From Chrysomallon squamiferum (taxonomy: Eukaryota > Mollusca > Gastropoda > Neomphalida > Peltospiridae), in the NCBI GenBank assembly GCA_012295275.1, contig CM022678.1:866894-928893 (forward strand): 62,000 bases of DNA, in the 5' to 3' direction. The position numbers and the translations under genes are program-made. The notes beneath the pieces are model-generated. The model did not search any database and was not told the origin of the DNA. It saw nothing but the letters and a program-made list of their open reading frames with translations. Each line of letters opens with the position of its first letter. Positions within the stretch are counted from its first letter, which is position 1. Positions 22,834 through 34,499 of this stretch are shown here, piece after piece.

Positions 22834-25800
22834 TTACCTGACTGGACTGATGTTTAATGCAATGTTTTGCAGGCTGGTGTCGGTTGCTGGAATGATGTTT
22901 ATGGGAGCTTTGATGGAGGCTTCTAGCCGTGGCCAGAACCAGGGTGTGGTACTCTCCTTGGTGTAGTCACATGTGGAAACCTGGTACAGAAGTTTAGGCA
23001 CTTCACAAGGCTCAGTGATTAAAGGAATAATCTTCTTTTCACGTGAACCTAAGAAAAATACACAGCAGAAACATCTGAATGATATTAACCATTAGAAACG
23101 TGAATAAATTATGCTAAATATGTCCAAGTAATTTAGCAGACGTTAAGGATAAAATGAGTCAGCAGTTTTTGTGAATTTGTTTATTATTATTATTAATATT
23201 ATTTATTTTTATACATGTCTATGTTTGCTATATGTAAATTTGTCAGAAAATCAATTATACAGAATATAGTCTGTGGCATATAACGTGCAATAGAAAACTA
23301 ATTTTGATGTCCTGCATTTTTGTTATAAACTTCTGTTTCTCAAAATTCTAACAGATCATTTAAATTTTATATACTGTGTATGTATTGCATACACTGTACA
23401 CTACAATGACAAACTGTGCAAAGGAACTGTAAGAATGTAAACATTATTTTCCATCCTTTACAAATGTATCTGAAAAAACTACAGATATTTAATATTAACA
23501 ATAATTTTTGAAAAATGTCAAATTTGTTTCTAGCATCAAAATATTTTTATTATATATTTCTGTAAATATGTCTGCATTAAAATACTGAAGCATGAGCTCA
23601 GGTTTTATTTTCTGTTTAAAACAACAATAAATATTTTCTTTTTTTCACCTATTTTAACTTACATGGTGATAAGCTGTGGGAAAATTTCAACTGAAATTCA
23701 CAAATCTGACTCTTTAGAAAATCTGGTGACAAGATCAGAATAATTCTTCTGCATCTGAAACAAATTTTTAAAAATAAAATTTGTAAGATGAAAGTCCTCA
23801 CTGAAAGCAGGTACACCTAAACAAAACCAGATAAAGAATTTCTTGTCACCACATTTCAACTAAATAAGCATGTTCAACTATGAGAAAATAATAATGCAGA
23901 ATGGATAAAGTTGATGTATTAAATTTCTCACTAGATTATTGTGATCAGTGGTGTCTTTCCATGTGACATTCCAGCAAAACACTTTAATACTGGATGATCA
24001 AACAATTTCTGAAATTTGATGGACTGCTGATTTTTTTTTAATTCAAGAAGCAGTAGAAATCTACAGTGGTCATGGCAACTCAAGATTGCAAGACGTGATA
24101 AAATGGCCTCTAATATCACCTACATTGACAGGTGAATATGGAATTATGACCAACTGTGTCTGATTTTTTGTTTACCTCTCACTGATTAAATGTGCGTTGG
24201 TTGCGTATTTGGAGGCTCCTGGTAAGTCATCCCTCCACGGCACACAGAGTTTCAAGCCAACCTCTGCACTTTCTAACTTGGGGATAAGAACATTTGTGAC
24301 AAACTGGTAATCTCGCGAATCTGGACTACAGACAGACACGAAGGCATCATAATACTGTTTCTCTCCTGTGATCACTGTAATTGTAGAAATAAAATGTCAC
24401 AATAATTTAAAACTTCGATAATTTTTGCTAGTTCACAATCTTGGAGCGACTTGCTAAATGTTGTTTGTAATTTAAAACAAATCTTTGTTATTAGCTTTTA
24501 AAATATTTTCAGTCTGATAGCTAGAGAATTCCACATACCATTCTCTGTACACACTTAAAAATCTGAGATTGTTTACCAGCCAGAGTTAAGTATTTTTCAC
24601 TTTATGTAACAGTTTTGGGAGATCATTTTAATATCTGCTTCTCTTCTGCAGGTCAGCTAATTAAGCTACAGAATTGTAGTAAGTATTAAAAAACAAAACT
24701 TGCCATCTCCAACAGTTATAACCTGCATCTCATCAACATCCTCTTCACTGGTAACTGCAAAAACAACACGAATCTATTTAAAACTGTAAAATCTACAACC
24801 CTTTCAGCAGTATAGTTATTTTACATGTGAAAGTAGTGAGTTTGAGGTTTATCCGATTATTATTATTGTATGTTTTCAGTTCAGCAAAATGCTCCAGGAC
24901 CAAGACTGCCAGAAAATCTGAAACATTCTTATAATCTCTATGTACTTTGTAAGAAATGTAACACTGAACTGGTGCATACAAATAATTACACATTTAATGT
25001 TGTTTTTTGTATTAATAATTCATAAAAATGCTTCACCAAATTGTCTGAACAGCTGACAGTTTGTTATCCTGGTTTACTTCTGAAAGTGACACTGAGCAGT
25101 AAGAATCTTTTACCACCAGTACAGAAACACATACATGTTGTACAGAAACACATACATGTTGTACAGAAAACATTACCACCATTGCAACAATGTTAGAATC
25201 ACAGTTACCTTAAAAACAATCATTTGATGAGTTTGTTATTACTATAAGTTAACCTTTTTTTATCACTGTTGTTGTTACTTGAATAACAAAAGATAACAAA
25301 GAACTTACATGTTCCAAAACCAGATTCATTACTTCCAGTTACTGCCAAAAAGAAATCACAAAAAAAATCAATCAGTATTTGCAAATATTTGTTTGTCTAA
25401 AACGTAACCAACACACTAACTGCTAAAACTGTCCACAGTTTATCTGGAAGCCATCTTTCCATCAATGAAAGCTGACAGTTTATATAAAGGTATATATTTT
25501 TTTTCTTTTGTGACTTTATTTTCTTTATGCAAACTTGGTCAGTAGAATCACCACAAAGTTGCCATTTCCTCAGTCTATTTGGAATATCTTTTTATATATA
25601 TTTTTTAACATTTATTTATAAAATGACTTCCCATTATAAAGTTCCATATTGTAAATATGCTTCAGTCAGGTTGATATTTTATTATTATACTTAGTTTTTA
25701 ACATATATTAGTGATTTGAATTTATGGACAAGAATCTTTCATAAACCAGTCCAAATTATTAAATTCAGTGTTAAAATAGTTAAATTAGGAAGTTTTTACT

Positions 25801-27734
25801 TAGTTATTAACATACCAGTGCTATCCTGTATAGGATTATCTCTTCTTCTTTCTAAATATGCTTCAATGTCTCGCACTGAAAAATATCACAACTCTGCTAT
25901 AGATTAAATAAATTACAGCTGAATTATAATAAACATATTATATTACAGTGGAATTATAGCAAAAATATTTCATTACAGCTGAAATGACAAAAATATGACA
26001 TTACTCCAAAATATGACAAAAATATTATACTGCAGCAGAAATATGACAAATAAATTATATTACATCTGAATTATACCATAAATATTACATTACAATATAA
26101 TTATAACATAAATATTACATTACAACCGAATTATAATATAAATATTACATTACAACTGAATTATAACATAAATATTATATTATAACTGAATTATAACATA
26201 AATATTACATTACAACTGAATTATAACATACATTATAACTGAATTAAAACATAAATATTACAACTGAATTATAACATATATTATAACTGAATTATAACAT
26301 AAATATTATAACTGAATTATAACAAATATTATATCACAACAGAATTATAACATAAATGTCATATTACAGCCCAGTACTTTATAAGAACACAAGACAAGCA
26401 GATTTAAAAACTTCTTTAAACTAACAACCAAATCTTTATTAATATTCAGTGAAACACGAATTTAAAATGAACCTTTACTTCAATAATTTTCATTAATATT
26501 TTTTGAGGACAGTATTTTCTTCATATGTTTTTTCATTTTTCTTCATCTCATTTAGTAAAATTCAAATTCATTTTCTGTCATTAATTAGGTAAACAGTTAA
26601 GAACTGCAAAAATATAAATTATGATTATACAAGATAGCTATATAAATATTACACTGAATAAAGCTATTTCAAATCAATGTTCTATGTTGATATATATATA
26701 TTGGTAAATCTGTAAAATCTGGTATAAAGTATTTGTGATGGATTAAATGGTTCACACAAGTAATTTATTAATGGATAGATATTATCATATTATTATTAGT
26801 ATATATTTTTCAGTGGTACCTCGACTTACGAGTGATCCAACTTACGAGTTTTCCGAGTAACGAGCAATGCACGGACAATTTTGTGATTTGAGCAAACTTC
26901 AGATACGCTGTCGCTATTTGCCGCAACGAACAACACAACACACGCCCAGCATCCCTCGTGTACATCACGTGATTACCTTGTCGTTGAAGCATCTCTGTGG
27001 TGATGTGTTCCCCCTTTGTGCAGTATTTTACCAAATTTCTGACCATGGATAATAAGAGAGTGAGTGCAAAGAACAGTGCTGAGAAGAAGAAGCGAATGAT
27101 GTCCATTGAATTAAAGTATGAATCATGGAATAACACGAGCGAGGTGAGCTAGTAGTCGACTTGGCTAGGCTGTACAAACGTAGGACTTCTACGATATGTA
27201 CCACAATGATACTGAAGCAGAAGGAGTCGACAAAGACTGTAACTCCAACCAAAAAATTAAAATTAAAACTGAGTTTGATATACGAGCAAATTGGTCATGG
27301 AACGAATTAAACTTGTACGTCAAGGTACCACTGTATGTATATACGACAAAGTGTTTGACAAAAAAGAAAATATAAAAATACTCACGTAGTATACTTCTGC
27401 AGTCAGTGACGACATCTTCACGGCCAAGTTTTATCAAGTAATCGACCAAATTTCCGACTGTTGGCTTCAAATTGTTACGCTGACTCCATTCTTTCAAAAG
27501 TTCTGCTGTCGGATTGTCAGCCCTAGACATATTTTCCTGTTCCAACCACTCGAAACCCACCAATTCTGCCAGCCCATTGTAGTCCGGAGTGAGGCCTGTA
27601 GTTTCGTTAGGCAAACGTCCGACAAGGTTCATGTACTGAGACAACTTATTTCTACACGAATTCCGTAAAGCAAACAGCGGAACATCACGATACTCAGATG
27701 GTAAAAACTCTGCCATTAAATCACTGTCCGCCAT
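22834..27734 (-). CDS. MYD88: MyD88 adaptor (death domain + TIR), complete
   Basis: Seven coding exons join in phase: 27734-27386, 25875-25816, 25341-25309, 24754-24704, 24374-24176, 23754-23663 and 23048-22834 (332 residues). Exon 1 starts MADSDLMAEFLPSEYRDVPL and carries a death domain (LAELVGFEWLEQENM, TVGNLVDYLIKLGREDV). Exons 2-4 encode a short intermediate region. Exons 5-7 encode the TIR domain with box 1 (YYDAFVSV), box 2 (LKLCVPWRDDLPG, keeping the BB-loop proline) and box 3 (PWFWPRL). Domain order and spacing match MyD88, the cytosolic adaptor linking Toll-like and IL-1-type receptors to IRAK kinases. The protein is about 36 residues longer than human MyD88, partly through a C-terminal tail after the TIR. 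Intron 4 uses a GC donor (GATG|GCAAGT). The stop lies inside a donor-like CAG|GTAAAT, so an alternative 3' exon is possible. Confidence 0.95.
25905..26370. repeat. AT-rich minisatellite in MyD88 intron 1
   Basis: About 18 imperfect copies of a 20-27-bp unit, ACTGAATTATAACATAAATA with or without TTACATTACA. It lies just upstream (in gene orientation) of the MyD88 exon-2 acceptor. Confidence 0.85.
26811..27333 (+). mobile_element. Deleted Tigger/pogo-like DNA transposon in MyD88 intron 1
   Basis: The ends are imperfect terminal inverted repeats: CAGTGGTACCTCGACTTACG on the left and, read inward on the other strand, CAGTGGTACCTTGACGTACA on the right. Inside, a + strand frame from the ATG at 27044 starts MDNKRVSAKNSAEKKKRMMS, the N-terminus of a CENP-B/jerky-type helix-turn-helix as found in Tigger transposases. 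It soon breaks by frameshift and stops, while a further frame keeps the DLARLYK helix. At about 520 bp, most of the transposase is deleted. The right flank is TA; the left flank is not a clear TA, so the target-site duplication is unproven. It is opposite in orientation to MyD88. Confidence 0.83.
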
Positions 27735-28132
27735 TTTTATTTTTTTGACATTTACAAAACAGTATACAGCTCTTCAGTAGTGTATTAAATTCACTTAACG
27801 ATTTCTTAATAAATAAAAAAAAATTAGGATCCTTATCTTGTCTTCATGTGCATGACACTTGTGTGTGATCGCTGGCTTCATTCAACAAGAAGGAAGTTGA
27901 AAACAAAACCAGGATGTAGAAATGTATATCTTGAAAGGAGAACAAAGAAAAATAACTTTAATTCAGGTACCAGGAAGTTAAGTAGCGAATCACTGATGGA
28001 CAGGGGTAAAGTGGTTTATACCTTACTCCACAGCAAATAAAGCTTATGTAATTTTGTATAGCAGAATATTTATCTTTGGTTTTGAACTGCATTCAGTAAA
28101 TATTTGTTATTATATTTATCAGTGACTGTAGA

Positions 28133-28152
28133 CACACACACACACACACACA

Positions 28153-28202
<50 letters not shown>

Positions 28203-28212
28203 CACACACACT
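28133..28212. repeat. CA dinucleotide repeat
   Basis: About 38 CA units with two interruptions, upstream of the MyD88 start exon. Confidence 0.95.
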
Positions 28213-28439
28213 TGAATTAACTGTTATTATTAACTAAGTGATTGTTGTTAAGGCAGATGAGTCAAGTGATGGAAATATGAGCTGTGGACACGCTTCACAA
28301 CTTTTCCAGTTTATCTCTGTATCAGATCTTTATAAACCAGCCTACATCAGATTTCAAATTAACTTTTTATATTTTCTAGTTCATATTTTATACAACTCAT
28401 GAGTCATAAAATATGAAGAACCCCCTGCCGCTTTTCAAA

Positions 28440-28695
28440 TAAAAAAAAAAAAAAAAAATAACAACAACAAAAAAAAAAACAAAACAAAAAGAACAACAAC
28501 AATGAATAAATAAATATTTTGATTGTACAAAGATATATTTCTGTTATTCAATGAAAATGATATAGAAAAATATAAATAAATAAATAAAATAAAATAAAAA
28601 AAATAAAAATAAAATAAAATATAAAAAAAAAAAAATAAAATAAAAAAAAATAAAATAAAATAAAATAAAATAAAATAAAATAAAATAAAATAATT
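28440..28695. repeat. A-rich and AAAAT pentanucleotide repeat
   Basis: A poly-A/AAC stretch (28440-28505) and, from 28575, AAATA/AAAAT repeats ending near 28695. Confidence 0.9.
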
Positions 28696-28767
28696 AATTT
28701 GTTACATTAATAAATAAACCATCAACAATCACTACTAATAGCAATGTGTAGTGTACGTTTTGTCTAC

Positions 28768-28880
28768 CTGGCAATCAAAATCGAAGTAAAACTCAAATCT
28801 TGTCAACAAACGAATTGTCAGAAAGTCTGGTCGCTTTCTGAATCGCCGCTTACCCACGTCACGTGATATTTTTGTAAGAT
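28768..28880 (-). promoter_or_regulatory. Putative 5' UTR exon and promoter of MyD88
   Basis: A GC-richer minus-strand patch ends at a donor (TTGCCAG|GTAGAC, exon end 28768), 1 kb upstream of the MyD88 ATG exon. It shares about 27 bp (25 identical) plus the donor position with the putative first exon of ANK1 at 13.4 kb. Just upstream on the + strand lie CACGTCACGTGA and the palindrome TGACGCGTCA (about 28855-28890), which resemble E-box and CRE-type sites. The matching acceptor near the ATG exon is not clear. Confidence 0.45.
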
Positions 28881-28899
28881 GACGCGTCACAGGTTTTCA

Positions 28900-29622
28900 C
28901 GTAGTGTGTTAGTCTGGTTGCTGGGTGACAATGTAAACACGATCAGCTCTAAGTATAGCACATTTTTCAAAGTGGTTTGTATACTTGCTCAAAAAGATAT
29001 GATCAGAATACAGGGGCGAGCTATATTTCTTCTAGTAAGCTTATATATAGCTTAAAATAGCATAAAAACACACACACACACAGATAGAGTTATCATTATT
29101 GTGATTGAGACTTATTTTGTACATCGAACAAAAAATCATTTCTTTCCACATTTTATTTTATTTTATTTTACGTTACGTTATTAACAAGTTTTCTCAAATT
29201 ACAATTGTCTATAAATAACGTTAAGTCAACGGCAAGTATTTCATTTCAGGTATTATTTTCGCTGTCTTGATCAAATAAATTCAGGAGCTTCCACAGAGGC
29301 CTAACACCTCCCTTAATATAATCATCATCATCATCATCATCATTGTATATACAAATATTTAATTCGATTTCACAACAACCACAGTAATGATGTGTAGCTT
29401 AACATTAAAGTTTGAAATCTGACAAAATTAGCCAGTATTAGCCATATTATCTACACTAGCTGTATAATGACATTTTTCTATTCTCTAACAAAGAGTGTAA
29501 CTACACAGGTTTCAAATTCTCTTTGTTTACAATTCAACCATGAACTCGAGTAACATGTGATCTAAGTATCTTAGAGCTATTAAACAAAAACACCAAAACA
29601 AAAGAACAACAACAACAACAAC

Positions 29623-29675
<53 letters not shown>

Positions 29676-30891
29676 TAAGAAAATAAAATATAAAAAATAA
29701 AATATAAAAAAAAATGAAATCAAAAATAAAATAAAATTTTACTGAATGAAATAAAATTGTATGAAGACAATGAAAAGAGGGATTTTTTAAAAACAAAATG
29801 AAGGCAGGTAATTAAAGATAGATAGAAAGATAGAAATAGTCAAAAGATGTGAAGAATCTAAATGTCGTTGTAGTTTTAAACTTGTTCTTACTGAATATAG
29901 TTTCACACAATTGTTATTGTATTTTTTTTCTTCTTAGTCAACTCTACATAGATGATATATAAATTGGATGATCCTGTACTAAAACAGTAAACATGGACCT
30001 ACTAAATAGTTATTTTGACTTTGTCGATGTTTAAGATTTGTTATTTAAATTTATCTAGATATTTTTATTTCCTCAAGATCTACTTATTTTGACATTGTTT
30101 AATCAGTTTGATTTTCTTGATATCTAATTTTTTCACACATTCTAAATTGTATTTTTCTGCTTAACTGTTTTTACATCCTCTCCTTATTTTTTTTTTTTCT
30201 TTTTTTATTAAATGTTCCAAGATTTTGTTTTTCTCTTAGAATCTAATCATCACTTTCAATTTTACACTTTTTGTTATTGTTATAAACTCATTTTTCTCTA
30301 CAGACAAAAGACTTAATATTGTTTTTATACAGACAAAATTTGCAGTCTAAGATTAGGAGAGAAAATACCATGATTTAATATGTTAATAGAATAGTGACAA
30401 TATATTTCTAATTTTCTTAATATATGTGGTCCACTGTTTGAGAGAGAGTGAGAGAGAGAGAGACACAGAGAGACAGACTCAGATATGTATATTCACACTT
30501 TATTTAATTATCTTCTTTTATCTTTTTTTTTTGCATTTCTTTCTTTTTTTTTTTTATTTTTCAATTTTAATATAATTTATTTATTAATTAATTTGTTATT
30601 ATTATTATTATTGTGTTTTTGATGATGATGTAATTATTTAATTATTGATCAAATGTTTATCCTGTGTTGTAAAACAAATACACAGAATATAAACTGATTT
30701 TGCTGTTCTTTATTAAAATAGCTCTTTATATCTTTGAGATTGAAATGTTAAGATATCAATTTAAAAACTGATTTAAAAAATATGTAGTTAATTAAGCAAG
30801 TAAATTATTGATTCTTTTTATATAAAACGTTTTTATTAAATAAAGAAAAAAAATGTCATGTAATAGATATATATGTATTTGTATATGTGTG

Positions 30892-30931
<40 letters not shown>

Positions 30932-31201
30932 CACAGAACATGGTTAAAGGTGTTGTGAAAAGTTCTAATTTAATCATGATAATCATTGTATTTTGTCCAT
31001 AATTATTTGTAATAAAAATATCATTGATCAAAACATTTGACTTTGTTTACTGACTTACTTATTTATTTACATAGACACATACATCTTGCTCATTTTATTA
31101 TTATTACTTACTACTACTACTACTACTATTTTTCTTGTGATGATTATTAAAGGAGATTATCGTTATTATTGTTACTACAAAAAGGAATAATAACAATAAT
31201 A

Positions 31202-31235
<34 letters not shown>

Positions 31236-31740
31236 CAATAATAATGATACAACTGTAGTAGTAGTAGTAATAGTAAATAAAAATAAAATTAAAAGGAGAT
31301 TATCCATTCAATAAACGAATAATAATAATAATAACAATAACAATAATAAATAATAACAATAACAATAACAATAACAATAATAAATAAATAAACAGATAAA
31401 GGGAGGTTATTCATACAACACAAAACAAACTACTGTCAAAGCATACATGTAAGTGATTTGATAAAATAAACTAAAATTAAATTATTACTCAAACTAAATT
31501 TATAAACATATCTTTTTTCATATCAAAACTTGCCCAACTGATTTAATAACAGTAGTAGTAATAGTAGTAGTAGTAGTAGTAGTAGTATGGATGTTCAAGT
31601 AATAATAATAATAATAGTAGATGTGATAGTATAGCAGTGGTAGTAAACACTGTAATGATAGTAGTAACAGTAATTGAACTCTCGATAATAGAAGTCATAT
31701 TGATAATAATATTACTGTTATTATTACTATGGTAGTAGTA
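28900..31740. other. Gene-poor AT-rich spacer with microsatellites
   Basis: It contains AAT repeats (about 29617-29668), GA repeats near 30440, a GT repeat (30900-30930), ATG and AAC/AAT repeats (31190-31390) and GTA repeats (31550-31750). No coding exon was recognised. If the FAM167-like gene is real its 3' exons should lie here, but I could not see them. Confidence 0.5.
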
Positions 31741-31771
31741 GTAGTAGTGGAACAGTGGTCTCACATACCAG

Positions 31772-32027
31772 TTAGTTTTTTATCCATTCCAAAGCATGGT
31801 TTATTTCTTCCTTTTGTTCCGGAGTTAATTTATCATTTTTAGTTTTTGCTACATTCATGGATATGAAAGCGAGGCTTGGTCTTCTGGTTCTCAGGTTTAA
31901 CCTTGTTGCCATGGCCTTGACCTGGCTGAGGTCAGAATTGTCAATTTTAGTCATGGAAAGATCTTCAGAAATGTTCAGGATGACATCACTGACACCTTCT
32001 GAGATAACAGTCGTTGATGTTGAGTCG
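31772..32027 (-). CDS. FAM167-like coding exon (partial gene)
   Basis: A minus-strand exon begins after an AG acceptor (32028) and reads in frame to a TAA at 31772-31774. It encodes about 84 residues. The core DLSQVKAMATRLNLRTRRPS followed by EINHALEWIKN resembles the conserved FAM167 (DIORA) segments LKxLTEKLRLETRRPS and IDEAIAWLRKEL. A good donor (CTG|GTATGTGAG) lies only 3 codons past the stop. A one-base change in the A-run just before the stop would instead carry the frame into that donor, which fits because the family normally has a further conserved C-terminal coiled coil. Function in the family is poorly known. Candidate upstream exons (about 32814-32701 and 33143-33114) have splice sites but do not join in phase convincingly. 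Confidence 0.5.
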
Positions 32028-32149
32028 CTGAAATAATTAACAGTATTTATTTATTTATTTACTAATTTGTTTATTTTTATTTCTGAGGAATTAATTTTAT
32101 TTTAATAATACAAAGTGATACATGAATTAGAGAGACATTTGGATTTATT

Positions 32150-32690
32150 TAATTTCATACCTACTACACTACTTGCATTTTATACTTATTTACTTACTTC
32201 ACTATACACTACTTGCATACTATTTATTTATACTACTTTATTTATTTACTACACCACTTGCATACTACTTCACTATACACCACTGAATTAATTTACACTA
32301 CTATTTTAATAATACAAAGTGATACATGAATGAGAGACAAACATACACCACTTGAGACTTTTACACCACTATACTACTTCACTTACACTACTATACTACT
32401 ACATACACCACTTGCATACTACTTCACTATACAAACTTCCATACTACAGCAATTTAAACTAATTTCATTCATCTTGACTACACACTACTGAACTACACAT
32501 TTTTCGTACTACTTCACTAAGTTGCTTGCTATTTAGCTATACACTACTTTCATACTACTTCTCCATTTCAAAACAATTTCACTATACTTTACTTTCATAC
32601 TACTTCAGTGAATGCTGCTTCCATGCTACTTAACTACACACTGCTTTCTTATACTACTTCACTACTCACTACTTCAAGCTCTGCAGTGGA
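32150..32690. repeat. Degenerate CTACTT-rich repeat
   Basis: Irregular copies of the phrase TACTACTTCACTATACACTA with variants. Probably an old minisatellite in an intron of the FAM167-like gene. Confidence 0.7.
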
Positions 32691-33284
32691 CTGACCTGGG
32701 TCAACAGATGAGCTTTTCCTTCTACCTCCCATGTCAAAGATTTTGATTGACAGGTTTTTGTTTTACTTGTTACTGTTACCATGCCCACCAGTCATCTCAT
32801 TGGACAATCTGTAAATAAAGAATAAATTTGTTTTAACAGAAACAGAGGGTTTTCTCTGTCTAAAAATAAAAATATAATAATTTATTTTGATACTATCATT
32901 TAAGGGAAGAAATTCAAAATATATTAGAAAAAATGTATTCATTTATTTAATGGTTAGAACTAATATATAAAGGAAAGGATGTTCGAATCTTCACTTTGGA
33001 TAATAAAATGAAGTTAACATTAAATAAATAAATTAAATAAAATAAAAGGTGAGATTGGGAGATATGCACAGTCTTGTTTCAGTATATTGTTAGTACTAAC
33101 TTACCCACATTTCATGGAAAAACAGAACAGTCATCTGAAATTATACAAAATATATTCTGAATTCTTGTTAGTATTAACAAAACGGTCAATTTATTTTAAG
33201 TTTCTGCCATCATTATTTTTTAGATTACTGTACGATTAGTGTTTTTATGATTAAGGTTTAATTATATATTTGTTTATAAATTAT

Positions 33285-33481
33285 AATAAACAGAGAGACA
33301 GAGACATAAAAACTCACCAGACAGATACATACAAACTCACCAGACAGACAGAGACATACAAACTCACCAGACACACAGACACACATATGCAAACTCACCA
33401 GACAGATAGAGACATACAAACTCAGCAGACAGACAGACACATACAAACTCACCAGACAGACAGAGACACATACAGACTCAC
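33285..33481 (-). repeat. Minisatellite made of EXOSC6 splice-donor copies
   Basis: On the minus strand the unit is about 20-30 bp with the core CTGTCTGGTGAGTTTGTATG. It starts directly at the donor of the EXOSC6-like exon (CTG|GTGAGT, 33482) and repeats that donor about seven times into the intron. Most copies keep GTGAGT. Confidence 0.85.
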
Positions 33482-34494
33482 CAGACAGACACACGGTTCA
33501 AGAGCTTCCAGGATTTGAAGTGAATAGTCTTTCTCCTTGCTGTCTTGCTGGTGTTGTCGACGTTGTCTGCAGGAAAACGTTGCAAACTTGAACTCGCAGG
33601 TCAGCTGTCCCTTCATGCTGAAGTCTTCCTTCCTTAACACTTCACGTGGCCCGTACCTGTGTGAACAAAACAAAACCTGTACAGGTGTAACAGTGTTGTA
33701 CATGTCAGCTGTCCCTTCATGCTGAAGTCTTCCTTTCTTAACACTTCATGTGGCCCGTACCTGTGTGAACAAAACAAAACCTGTACAGGTGTAACAGTGT
33801 TGTACATGTCAGCTGTCCCTTCATGCTGAAGTCTTCCTTTCTTAACACTTCACGTGTACCTGTGTGAACAAAACAAAACCTGTACAGGTATAACAGTGCT
33901 TAACAGGTTATACAGTTTTACCGGTAAGCCACAGATTCACCTGCAAACACTGACCATAATACAGGTAAATTCAAATACTATCTGTACAGGTGTAACAGTG
34001 TTGTACAGATTAGCTGAAGTATTTCTTGTGTATACATATATAACTTTAGTATAGTTTTGTATATATAATTTTAGTTTATTTGCGTATCATACTTACATCT
34101 ATATCTTTAGTATGATTTATTTGTGTATTTTAATTACATATATATCTTTAGTATGATTTCTTTTTGTATATTAATTACATATAAACTTTAGTATGGTTTA
34201 TTTGTGTTTAATAGTTAATACTTACATACATATATAACTTTAGTATAGTTTTGTAGCTGTGTAATAGTTACATATATATATATATATATAACTTTAATAT
34301 AGTTTGGTATAATACTTACATATATAACTTTAGTATAGTTTTGTATCTGTGTAATAGTTATATATATATATATATATATAACTTTAATATAGTTTTGTAT
34401 AATACTTACATAGATAAATTTAGTATAGTTCTGTTCTGGCTTTGTTCAATGTAGGGTGATCCATGAGCCTGACTTATCACACCAGCTCGTAAAA
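33482..34494 (-). CDS. EXOSC6: Exosome RNase PH-like subunit MTR3/EXOSC6, partial (two exons)
   Basis: Exons 34494-34410 and 33656-33482 join in phase. The first reads LRAGVISQAHGSPYIEQSQN, matching the family's RAGxxSQAKGSAYxE strand. The second reads YGPREVLRKEDFSMKGQL, then CEFKFATFSCRQRRQHQQDS and LQILEALEPCV, matching the MTR3 core GPRE...GxLxCDFxxAPFxxxxRR and the EALEPAV helix. MTR3 is a non-catalytic RNase PH-fold subunit of the six-member ring of the RNA exosome, in nucleus and cytoplasm. The expected N-terminal exon and the C-terminal half (about 110-120 residues including the GSALAAA segment) were not found on either side. This is therefore either a gene with distant exons or an isolated fragment. 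Both splice sites of the second exon are tandemly multiplied. Confidence 0.75.
33596..33885 (-). repeat. Triplicated 5' portion of EXOSC6 exon with its acceptor
   Basis: A segment of about 105 bp, containing the intron end (ACACAG), the acceptor and the first 50-60 coding bases of the exon, occurs three times in a row (about 33600-33700, 33705-33806, and a shortened copy 33808-33885). Only the copy nearest 33656 is continuous with the rest of the exon. The extra copies keep the acceptor but run into intron sequence. Confidence 0.85.
34250..34390. repeat. Tandem TA-rich segments
   Basis: Repeated phrase ACATATATAACTTTAGTATAGTTTTGTA, in imperfect copies, between about 34030 and 34430, with two pure TA runs (34265-34290 and 34361-34380). 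Confidence 0.75.
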
Positions 34495-34499
34495 CTAAA

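Noticed and set aside
22450-22857. 135-codon hydrophobic frame
   Set aside because: Product of 48-bp and 42-bp tandem repeats in the MyD88 3' flank.
27760-27780. Fifteen-base match between MyD88 5' flank and the 10.97 kb exon-like repeat (ATACAGCTCTTCAGT)
   Set aside because: A match of this length is expected about once by chance in a window of this size, so it was not used as evidence of homology.
32701-33143. Candidate 30-nt and 114-nt exons upstream of the FAM167-like exon
   Set aside because: Splice-site-like borders are present, but the reading frames do not join in phase with the downstream exon.
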